From JAWLCQ01 sp041687095 (lineage in GTDB: Bacteria > Planctomycetota > Phycisphaerae > SM23-33): DNA of 8,384 nt. The notes under the pieces are model-generated. The model did no database searches. It worked only from the letters and a program-made list of their open reading frames with translations, and was not told the origin of the DNA. Position 1 is the stretch's first letter. Every line of letters starts with the position of its first letter. The stretch lies in contig JAWLCQ010000194.1 of the NCBI GenBank assembly GCA_041687095.1, positions 1 through 8,384 of the forward strand, read 5' to 3'. The translations under genes were made by a program, and so were the position numbers. Below, in pieces: positions 1-5,136 of the stretch.

Positions 1-122
1 AGCCAGTCCCCGTTTCGCTCGCCGTGGGTCAGTCTGGGTTTGTTTTGCACGACGCTGGTTGGCTTTGTTTTGCATGGCGCGGGTGGGTTTGTTCCGCACA
101 GTGGTCCGGCGCGGGGATGAAA

Positions 123-174
123 CCCCTCTCCCCTCGGGGAGAGGTCCCCGCGAAGCGGGGGGTGAGGGGGCGCC
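123..174 (-). repeat. Double-hairpin intergenic repeat, copy A
   Basis: Two stem-loops lie back to back. The first pairs 125-132 with 137-144 (CCTCTCCC / GGGAGAGG) around a CTCG loop. The second pairs 146-151 with 155-160 (CCCCGC / GCGGGG) around GAA. A GGTGAGGGGGCGCC tail follows. Read on the minus strand, the order is CCCCTCACC, small GC hairpin, CTCTCCCC hairpin, which is the same order as copy B at 261-312. This looks like a REP-like, non-coding dispersed element. Similar 'ccctctcccc...ggggagaggg' elements are common in many bacterial genomes. Confidence 0.7.
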
Positions 175-260
175 CGGAACGTGAGGACGGCCTGGCGAGC
201 AAGGAGCGGCCGGATGGGTTGGTTTCGGATGGCGAGGGTGGACCCGTTCTCGCACGGGAG

Positions 261-312
261 GCCCCCCCTCATCTGTCGCTGCGCGACATCTTCTCCCCCA
301 GGGGAGAAGGGT
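261..312 (+). repeat. Double-hairpin intergenic repeat, copy B
   Basis: The element starts with a CCCCCCCTCATC box. A small hairpin follows, TGTCGC (274-279) with GCGACA (283-288) around TGC. A second hairpin pairs CTTCTCCCC (290-298) with GGGGAGAAG (301-309). Base-pair changes relative to copy A keep both stems intact (GTCGC/GCGAC in place of CCCGC/GCGGG), so structure rather than sequence is conserved. It lies inverted with respect to copy A, 86 bases away. Confidence 0.7.
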
Positions 313-486
313 TGGGGACGCCGGCGGGCGTTTGGGTTTGTTTTCGAGGATGGGGATGAGGCGAGATGGGTTCGTTTTCGATGATTGGTCTTCCCCGGCA
401 ATTCCGCCGTTCGTTCGAGGGTCGGCGTTGACTTGGGGGCCTGTGGCATGGCAGAGTGCATGAACGCCGCAAGCACGCGGCGATCT

Positions 487-491
487 GGAGG
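487..491 (+). promoter_or_regulatory. Ribosome binding site fixing the oxidoreductase start
   Basis: GGAGG lies four bases before the ATG at 496. The alternative in-frame ATGs at 385 and 460 have no comparable purine box, so this site decides the start. Confidence 0.6.
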
Positions 492-495
492 CAGT

Positions 496-2229
496 ATGCG
501 AAAGGTGACTCACGAAGCGGACCTGTGCGTGATCGGTGGGGGGTTGGCGGGGATGTGCGCGGCCATCGCGGCCGCCCGGCATGGGGCGCGGGTGGTGCTG
601 ATGCAGGACCGCCCCGTCCTGGGCGGGAACGCCTCCAGCGAGATCCGCATGTGGATCTGCGGGGCGCACCAGGAGAACAACCGCGAGACGGGGATCATTG
701 AGGAACTCCAGCTCGAGAACCTCGCCCGCAATCCTGCCCCCAGCTACGCCATGTGGGACGCCGTGCTCTACACCGCCGTCGCCTACCAGCCGAACCTGAC
801 GCTGCTGCTCAACTGCTCCTGCCGCGCCGCGGTCACCGACGCCGGCAGGGTCCGCGAGGTGACGGGCTGGCAGCTCACGACCGAGACCGAGCACACCGTC
901 CGCGCCGCGCTGTTCTCCGACTGCTCCGGGGACAGCGTGCTGGCGGCGATGGCGGGGGCGGACTTCCGCATCGGCCGCGAGGCCGCCGGCGAGCACAACG
1001 AGGACATCGAGCCCCCCGTCGCCGACAAGCGGACAATGGGCCAGAGCTGCCTGCTGCAACCCCGCGAGACCCCCCGCCCCCAGCCCTACGCCCCCCCGGC
1101 GTGGGCGAACTATTACGCCTCGCCCGAGGATCTCCCGTACCGCACGCTGCACGTGGGCGGTGGGAACAACTTCTGGTGGATCGAACTCGGGGGCGAGTAC
1201 GACTCCATCCACGACACCGAGATGCTCCGCCACGAGCTGCTCAAGGTGGCCTACGGCGTGTGGGACCTGGTGAAGAACCGCGGGCCGCAGAAGGACGAAC
1301 TCGCCAACTGGGCCCTGGACTGGGTGGGCTTCCTGCCCGGGAAGCGCGAGAGCCGCCGCTGCCTCGGGGACCACATCCTCACGCAGAACGACGTCCGCGC
1401 CGAGGGCCGCTTCGACGACGTGATCGCCTACGGCGGGTGGTCCATGGACGACCACCACCCCGGGGGCGTGGCCACGAGGGAGAAGCCGACCATCTTCCAT
1501 CCGGCCCCCGCCCCGTTCGGGGTCCCGTACCGCTCGCTGTACTCGCGGAACCTCGACAACCTCTTCTTCGCCGGGCGGAACATCTCGGCGACCCACGCGG
1601 CGATGAGTTCGACGCGGGTGATGGCGACCTGCGCCACGATGGGCCAGGCCGTCGGGACCGCGGCCGCCCTCGCCCTTCGCCACGGGCTGAGCCCGCGCGG
1701 GGTGTACCAGGAACGCCTCGGCGAATTGCAGCAGCTTCTGATGGACGACGACTGCTACCTGCCCCACCACGCCCGTGCGGTGCCCGAGCGGTCCCGCACC
1801 GCCAAGCTTACCGCCACCGAGGGCGACCCCGAACCGCTCCGCAACGGGGTGGACCGCCCGCGCGAGGGGCGGGACAACGGGTGGACGGGCAGCGTGGGGG
1901 CGAGCGTGACCTACGCGTTCGCGAGCCCCGCACCGCTGCGGCAGGCGAGGCTGATCCTCGACAGTGACCTCAACCGCCAAACGAAGAACATGCCCTGCTC
2001 GTTCCTGCTGAACGTTGAGAACCGCACGGCCCCGGCGACGCTGGTGAAGGACTTCCGCCTGGAGGCCCAGGCGCCCTCAGGCGAATGGAGCGAGGTGGCC
2101 CGCGTGACGGACAACACGCAGCGCCTCGTCCGCGTCCCCCTGGACGTGACGGCGAGGGCGATCCGGTTCGTCCCGGAATCGACGCGGGGTAGCGAGAAGG
2201 CCCACGTGTTCGCGTTCGACGTGCGGTAG
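496..2229 (+). CDS. FAD-dependent oxidoreductase with a C-terminal beta-sandwich-like region
   Basis: The 577-residue product has an N-terminal Rossmann FAD-binding motif, GGGLAG, at residues 14-19. It is followed by QDRPVLGGNASSE (37-49), a signature I associate with the FAD_oxidored family (PF12831) common in planctomycetes and Bacteroidetes. A second flavin-contacting segment lies at 355-391 (NLFFAGRN...THAAMSSTR...GQAVGTAAAL), and a KRESRR motif lies at 283-288. Residues from about 440 to the end no longer look like the flavin fold and resemble a discoidin or carbohydrate-binding beta-sandwich; this is inferred from pattern only. There is no signal peptide or membrane segment, so it is probably cytoplasmic. 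I chose the ATG at 496 because GGAGG (487-491) sits four bases upstream and the Rossmann strand begins at once. Upstream in-frame ATGs at 385, 448 and 460 would add residues unlike the family. The substrate is unknown. The gene converges on the fucosidase gene, which fits a role in sugar turnover but does not prove it. Confidence 0.9.
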   Translation: MRKVTHEADLCVIGGGLAGMCAAIAAARHGARVVLMQDRPVLGGNASSEIRMWICGAHQENNRETGIIEELQLENLARNPAPSYAMWDAVLYTAVAYQPNLTLLLNCSCRAAVTDAGRVREVTGWQLTTETEHTVRAALFSDCSGDSVLAAMAGADFRIGREAAGEHNEDIEPPVADKRTMGQSCLLQPRETPRPQPYAPPAWANYYASPEDLPYRTLHVGGGNNFWWIELGGEYDSIHDTEMLRHELLKVAYGVWDLVKNRGPQKDELANWALDWVGFLPGKRESRRCLGDHILTQNDVRAEGRFDDVIAYGGWSMDDHHPGGVATREKPTIFHPAPAPFGVPYRSLYSRNLDNLFFAGRNISATHAAMSSTRVMATCATMGQAVGTAAALALRHGLSPRGVYQERLGELQQLLMDDDCYLPHHARAVPERSRTAKLTATEGDPEPLRNGVDRPREGRDNGWTGSVGASVTYAFASPAPLRQARLILDSDLNRQTKNMPCSFLLNVENRTAPATLVKDFRLEAQAPSGEWSEVARVTDNTQRLVRVPLDVTARAIRFVPESTRGSEKAHVFAFDVR

Positions 2230-2238
2230 GAGGGGGGG

Positions 2239-2266
2239 AGCGATCAGCGATCAGCGATCAGCGATC
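2239..2266 (+). repeat. Four tandem AGCGATC heptads
   Basis: AGCGATC is repeated four times without error at 2239-2245, 2246-2252, 2253-2259 and 2260-2266, starting nine bases after the oxidoreductase stop codon. The array is non-coding. Period-7 arrays of this kind are seen in spacers of some GC-rich environmental bacteria. Their role is not known to me. Confidence 0.85.
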
Positions 2267-2294
2267 CGCTTTGCGAGAGCAGGCGAAGGTCCTT

Positions 2295-2436
2295 CACCGC
2301 AGAGAACGCGGAGAACGCGGAGGAAGATGGAGCAGGGATGAACGCGGATGAACGCGGATAAAAGGAAGAATTCCTCTGTCATCTGCGTTCATCCCTGCTT
2401 GCTCTCTTCTCCGCGCGTTCTGCGTTCTCTGCGGTG
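2295..2436. repeat. Long imperfect inverted repeat between convergent genes
   Basis: The two arms (about 2295-2370 and 2371-2436) meet at a GAATTC palindrome (2368-2373). Two 15-base blocks pair perfectly: CACCGCAGAGAACGC (2295-2309) with its complement at 2422-2436, and AGCAGGGATGAACGC (2331-2345) with its complement at 2385-2399. Between the blocks the arms diverge and the left arm is about ten bases longer, with internal duplications of 'gaacgcgga' and 'gatgaacgcg'. Transcribed from either side it would form a long hairpin, so it could end both convergent transcripts. It also resembles the 'accgcagagaacgcagag' intergenic elements scattered in many environmental genomes. No transposase or coding potential is seen within it. 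Confidence 0.85.
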
Positions 2437-2452
2437 CGATGAACCACGGACT

Positions 2453-3808
2453 CTACACGGTGAACCGCACGACTGCGGCGTGCTGGGTCGGGAGTCGCTC
2501 GGGGAGCGTGAACTCCATCGCTCCATCGGCCATTCGCCACGCCAGCGGTGCGGGGGCGCCCAGCAGCGTGACGCGCGAGTCGGCCCTGGGGACGATCCCG
2601 CGGAGGCGGACCGTGCCCGCGGGGCGGTCCTGGCCCTCGGGGGCGAGGACGATGGCGTGGACGCTGTCGCCCTTGCGGGTGTAGCGGACGTTGCCCTCGA
2701 CGTAGGGGGCCACCGCCCGCGTGCCGTAGATCGCCTCCCCGTTGACGCGCATCCACTCCCCCAGCCCGCGGAGGCGGTCGAGGGCGGCGGGCTCGAACTC
2801 GCCCGCGGGCGTCGGGCCGATCCCCAGCAGCAGGTTCCCGCCCTTGGCGGCGACGTCGGCGAGCATGCGGACGAGGTCCCCGACGGGCTTGAACACGTCC
2901 CCGGGGTAGTACTTCCAGTGCTTCCCGATCGTCACGCACGACTCCCAGGGCAGCCCCAGCGGGGCGTCGGGCACCTGCTGCTCGGGCGTGATGAGGTCCT
3001 CGTAGTCGCCCCCGACGGTGCGGTCGGCGACGATGAGCCCGGGCTGGTGGCGGCGGGCCATGGCGGCCAGGCCGGCCATGTCGATGTCCTGGTGCGGGGG
3101 GCGGACCTGCCCCCCGTCGAGCCACAGGACGTCGATCGGCCCATAGCCGGTCATCAGCTCCTCGACCTGGGCGTGGACGAAGCGGACGAACTGGTTCCAC
3201 AGGTCGGGGCGCTCGTGGGTGTTGTAGTTGGGGTTGCGGTCGCGGAAGGCGAAGTCCCGCGACCAGTACCACGGGCAGTGCCAGTCGGACTTGGAGAAGT
3301 AGCAGCTGATGCCCATCCCGCGATTGCGGAAGGCGTCGAAGACGTGCCTGGTGATGTTCGCCCGCGGGTCGGCGGAGAACGGGCAGTCGGGGCTGGTCAC
3401 GCGGTAGTCGGTCGTCCGCGTGTCGAACATGCAGAACCCGTCGTGGTGCTTGGTGGTGAAGGCGACGTACTTGATGCCCGCATCGGCGGCGGCGGCGGCC
3501 CAGGCGTCGGGGTCGAAGCGGGCAGGGTTGAACGTGCGGTTGAGGGCCCAGTAGTCCTTCTGGAACCGTTCGAGGTCGCGCCCCCGCTCCTCCCAGCACT
3601 TCGTGCCCTCGGGGCGGGCCCACGCGTCGGCGGGGACGAGGCCCCAGGACTCGTAGCAGTCCCACTGGCAATAGGGGCCCCAGTGGAGGATCAGCCCGAG
3701 GCGCTGGTCCATGAGCCACTCGAGCCTCTCCCGCAGCCACGCGGGCTTGGCGGCGGCGATGTCCTCGGGGCGGGAGGAACGGATGATGTCCTGGCGTTCT
3801 TCGGTCAT
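2453..3808 (-). CDS. Alpha-L-fucosidase, glycoside hydrolase family 29
   Basis: The 451-residue product hydrolyses terminal alpha-linked L-fucose from oligosaccharides or glycans by a retaining mechanism, if the family assignment holds. GH29 hallmarks are the HWG motif (42-44) in the first barrel strand, TTKHHDGF (118-125), and VLWLDGG (227-233), in which Asp231 matches the catalytic nucleophile. Glu276 in TPEQQVP is a good candidate for the acid/base, and KGGNLLLGIGP lies at 322-332. Residues from about 365 to 451 form the small C-terminal beta domain. The length fits a catalytic domain plus this domain, without extra carbohydrate-binding modules. I see no signal peptide, which is unusual for polysaccharide-attacking GH29 enzymes and points to intracellular processing of imported sugars. 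The ATG is preceded by CAGGAG six bases upstream (3815-3820 on the plus strand). The gene faces the oxidoreductase gene. Substrate linkage cannot be read from the sequence. Confidence 0.95.
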   Translation of the reverse strand: MTEERQDIIRSSRPEDIAAAKPAWLRERLEWLMDQRLGLILHWGPYCQWDCYESWGLVPADAWARPEGTKCWEERGRDLERFQKDYWALNRTFNPARFDPDAWAAAAADAGIKYVAFTTKHHDGFCMFDTRTTDYRVTSPDCPFSADPRANITRHVFDAFRNRGMGISCYFSKSDWHCPWYWSRDFAFRDRNPNYNTHERPDLWNQFVRFVHAQVEELMTGYGPIDVLWLDGGQVRPPHQDIDMAGLAAMARRHQPGLIVADRTVGGDYEDLITPEQQVPDAPLGLPWESCVTIGKHWKYYPGDVFKPVGDLVRMLADVAAKGGNLLLGIGPTPAGEFEPAALDRLRGLGEWMRVNGEAIYGTRAVAPYVEGNVRYTRKGDSVHAIVLAPEGQDRPAGTVRLRGIVPRADSRVTLLGAPAPLAWRMADGAMEFTLPERLPTQHAAVVRFTV

Positions 3809-3814
3809 GGCGGA

Positions 3815-3820
3815 CTCCTG
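3815..3820 (-). promoter_or_regulatory. Ribosome binding site of the fucosidase gene
   Basis: On the minus strand CAGGAG lies six bases upstream of the ATG at 3808, an optimal distance. It supports this start over the internal Met codons. Confidence 0.65.
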
Positions 3821-3974
3821 TTGGGCGGATCGGCGGCCTCAGAGCCCCTTCTTACCGCAAAGGCCGCGGGGATCGCAAAGGGGAAGAATGCGGATCCGCG
3901 GATCTCCCTGCACTGCAAACGCGCAAGATCCTCGCTTTTTCGAGGATGTTCCCCGGTCCTCAAGCGGCGTTCGC

Positions 3975-4039
3975 TTCGATTGGGGCCGTGGCAGGGGCGA
4001 CAGCCCAATCGAAAATCGAAAGTCGAGAATCGAAATTGG
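3975..4039. repeat. Inverted repeat running into four AATCGAA-type heptads
   Basis: TTCGATTGGG (3975-3984) pairs perfectly with CCCAATCGAA (4004-4013) across a 19-base loop. The right arm is also the start of a period-7 array, consensus AATCGAA, at 4007-4013, 4014-4020, 4021-4027 (AGTCGAG) and 4028-4034. The array is closed by ATTGG (4035-4039), which mirrors the CCAAT at 4005-4009. AT-rich heptads stand out in this GC-rich spacer. The function is unknown. Confidence 0.75.
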
Positions 4040-4162
4040 AAGCGGGCGCAGCCCGCGCTGTGTCCCTGGCGTCCCTTGCGGGGGAGGTTCTCCCCGGTCC
4101 GCCCGACCGCGGGGCCGCGGCGAACCGCGGGTCGCGGACCCGTGGGGATGGGGAGGCTCCTC

Positions 4163-4168
4163 TATAAT
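4163..4168 (+). promoter_or_regulatory. Possible -10 box upstream of the lipoprotein gene
   Basis: A perfect TATAAT stands out in GC-rich sequence. No good -35 hexamer lies 16-18 bases upstream; the GC hairpin at 4128-4142 ends there instead. If used, the leader to the lipoprotein ATG would be about 175 bases, long enough to hold regulatory structure. The call rests on the -10 match alone. Confidence 0.35.
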
Positions 4169-4349
4169 CCTGCAGACGATCCCGTCCGGGCACATCGGGG
4201 CGCAGGGGCGCCCCTCCCGCGACGGGGTCCGCAGGGTCGGTGGGCCGGGGTGTCCAACGGAGCGTGCCGGGCATGCCCGCTGGCGTGCGTTGCGTTCGGT
4301 TCATGGAGACGGCCCTGTCGAAATCCGCAAGAGCGGGAAGGGTGGAACA

Positions 4350-4502
4350 ATGAACGATCTGCTGAAGAAACTCGTGGGGACGTTGCTGGCGGCGGTGCTC
4401 GCCGTGGGGTCCGTGGGCCTGCTGACCGGGTGCGATCGGGACGGCCCGATCGAGGACGCCGCCGAGGACGTCGAGGAAGGGGCCGAGGAACTCGGGGACT
4501 GA
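4350..4502 (+). CDS. Small acidic lipoprotein, entericidin-like in layout
   Basis: The 50-residue product begins with a short charged segment (MNDLLKK), followed by a hydrophobic stretch at residues 8-25 and a lipobox L25-T26-G27-C28. Cleavage before Cys28 and lipidation would leave a 23-residue mature peptide that is strongly acidic, with a heptad-like run of Glu and Asp (EDAAEDVEEGAEELGD) likely to form an amphipathic helix. Asp at position +2 after Cys is the inner-membrane retention signal of the enterobacterial Lol system; whether this organism follows that rule is unknown. Size and layout recall entericidin lipoproteins, but I see no specific residue match, so the function is open. A purine-rich GGGTGGA lies just upstream of the ATG. 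A longer in-frame opening from 3711 is spurious because it runs back through non-coding repeats and the fucosidase gene. The CsbD-family gene follows 175 bases later on the same strand. Confidence 0.75.
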   Translation: MNDLLKKLVGTLLAAVLAVGSVGLLTGCDRDGPIEDAAEDVEEGAEELGD

Positions 4503-4677
4503 CCCGAGCTTGAGCGGGGCCCCCGCGGGCCTCGTTGTGGACCTGCACCATCTGACCCCGCGCATCCCGTCGGGCGGGGCGCGCGGGTTGTGCGCGAAAC
4601 CGGCTGGGCGCTTGCGACGTTGGCGTGGGGGTCCACGCACGGGAGCGCCATGGTCTCCTGGACCCAAGGGGCCTTCG
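4503..4677 (+). other. Short GC-rich spacer between the lipoprotein and CsbD genes
   Basis: A compact GC palindrome, GCGGGG-C-CCCCGC, lies at 4514-4526 just after the lipoprotein stop. Its geometry allows only a weak hairpin and no T-run follows, so I do not call it a terminator. No promoter boxes are obvious, which leaves cotranscription with the lipoprotein gene possible. Confidence 0.35.
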
Positions 4678-4881
4678 ATGAACAGCGACATCATGAAGGG
4701 CAAATGGCATCAGTTGAAGGGCAAGGCGAAGAAGGAGTGGGGCAAGCTTACCGACGACGATCTCGACCAGATCAACGGCGACTACGAGCGCCTCGTGGGC
4801 AAGTTGCAGGAGGCGTACGGGCTCGATCGTGAAGAGGCCGAGCGCCGCGCCAGCACCTGGAACCCGCGCATGGCGGCGTAG
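4678..4881 (+). CDS. CsbD/YjbJ-family stress-response protein
   Basis: The 67-residue hydrophilic protein matches the CsbD family (PF05532) from end to end. It has the diagnostic GKWHQLKGKAKKEWGKLTDDD block (residues 8-28), a middle helix with LVGKLQEAYG (39-48) and a C-terminal EEAERRASTW segment (52-61). This order is the same as in E. coli YjbJ (GNWKQFKGKVKEQWGKLTDDD...LVGKIQERYG). Members are abundant small proteins induced by general stress or phosphate starvation. Their molecular function is unsettled. The ATG at 4678 is chosen because AAGGGG (4666-4671) lies six bases upstream and the family's N-terminus starts here; the longer in-frame opening from 4510 has no family resemblance. It is probably cytoplasmic. 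Pairing with a small lipoprotein gene suggests a joint envelope or stress role, an inference only. Confidence 0.93.
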   Translation: MNSDIMKGKWHQLKGKAKKEWGKLTDDDLDQINGDYERLVGKLQEAYGLDREEAERRASTWNPRMAA

Positions 4882-4906
4882 GGCGTCGCGGGCCGTCCAT
4901 CGCACA

Positions 4907-4941
4907 CCGCAGCCCCGGGCGCCGCAGGGCGCGGGGTGCGG
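4907..4941. terminator. GC-rich hairpin after the CsbD gene
   Basis: The segment 4907-4923 (CCGCAgCCCCGggCGCC) pairs with 4928-4941 (GGCGCGGGGTGCGG) around a GCAG loop, leaving small bulges in the left arm. It starts 26 bases after the CsbD stop codon and sits between convergent genes. No T-run follows on either side, so termination is inferred from place and stem strength. Confidence 0.45.
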
Positions 4942-5055
4942 CCGCCGTGGAGCGTCCGGCCCCAGAGGCAACGTTGGTTGGACGTGGTTGCTCCGCTGCG
5001 CTCCGCAAACCACGGCACCCACCCGAGAATTCAGTGGAACGCATATCATCCCTTC

Positions 5056-5086
5056 GGGCTCAGCCCATTCACATTGGGCTCAGCCC
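5056..5086 (+). repeat. Two GGGCTCAGCCC units spaced 20 bases
   Basis: The 11-base unit GGGCTCAGCCC occurs at 5056-5066 and again at 5076-5086. Each unit is a small hairpin (GGGC/GCCC around TCA). The preceding 'cccttcgggctcag' resembles the 'cccttcgacaggctcag' motif at the right edge of the window. It lies 51 bases downstream of the kinase stop on that gene's coding strand and could help end its transcript. Confidence 0.55.
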
Positions 5087-5136
5087 GTTCCCCGCTCTGC
5101 GCCTGCGCCGTGGGGCGGTTGAGGATCGACGGTGGA

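Larger units (their letters stand above)
35..382 (+). repeat. Six dispersed copies of a T-rich 16-base phrase
   Basis: A degenerate 16-mer, consensus TGGGTTTGTTTTGCAC, recurs on the plus strand at 35-50, 60-75, 84-99, 215-230, 333-348 and 367-382. The first three are spaced 24-25 bases apart; the last two are 34 apart. The later copies end in TCGA(T/G) rather than GCAC. The phrase is strikingly T-rich against the surrounding GC-rich sequence. I do not recognise the family. It could be a clustered protein-binding site, a decayed minisatellite or part of a dispersed element. Confidence 0.6.
1..495. other. Repeat-rich non-coding region upstream of the oxidoreductase gene
   Basis: I see no credible gene in this stretch. 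The open frames that cross it give low-complexity proteins rich in Arg, Gly and Trp with no recognisable domain, and they run through hairpin repeats. It holds six copies of a 16-base phrase (35-382) and an inverted pair of double-hairpin repeats (123-174 and 261-312), listed separately. A TTGACT at 428-433 resembles a -35 box, but I find no matching -10 at a 16-18 base spacing, so I do not call a promoter. The left edge may belong to an intergenic region that continues outside the window. Confidence 0.7.
3821..4349. other. Non-coding spacer between the divergent fucosidase and lipoprotein genes
   Basis: No credible gene is visible. The stretch holds a perfect 12-base palindrome GATCCGCGGATC (3893-3904), an inverted repeat and heptad array (3975-4039), a GC-rich hairpin CGGGTC-GCG-GACCCG (4128-4142) and a TATAAT box (4163-4168). 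The segment 3853-3880 ('accgcaaaggccgcgggg...cgcaaagg') loosely resembles the left arm of the inverted repeat at 2295 and may be a decayed relative. Promoters for both flanking genes must lie here. Confidence 0.6.

Noticed and set aside
24..359. A 111-codon plus-strand frame in the upstream region
   Set aside because: It spans both hairpin repeats and T-rich phrases, its composition is dominated by Trp, Gly and Arg, and there is no ribosome binding site or domain.
428..433. TTGACT as the -35 of an oxidoreductase promoter
   Set aside because: The sequence 16-18 bases downstream (around 450-457) is GCAGAG-like and gives no -10 match.
2348..4513. A 721-codon open frame on the plus strand antisense to the fucosidase gene
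   Set aside because: It is rich in Gly, Val, Pro, Arg and Asp with no domain, runs through repeats and the lipoprotein gene in another frame, and lies opposite a clear GH29 gene. GC-rich codon bias explains it.
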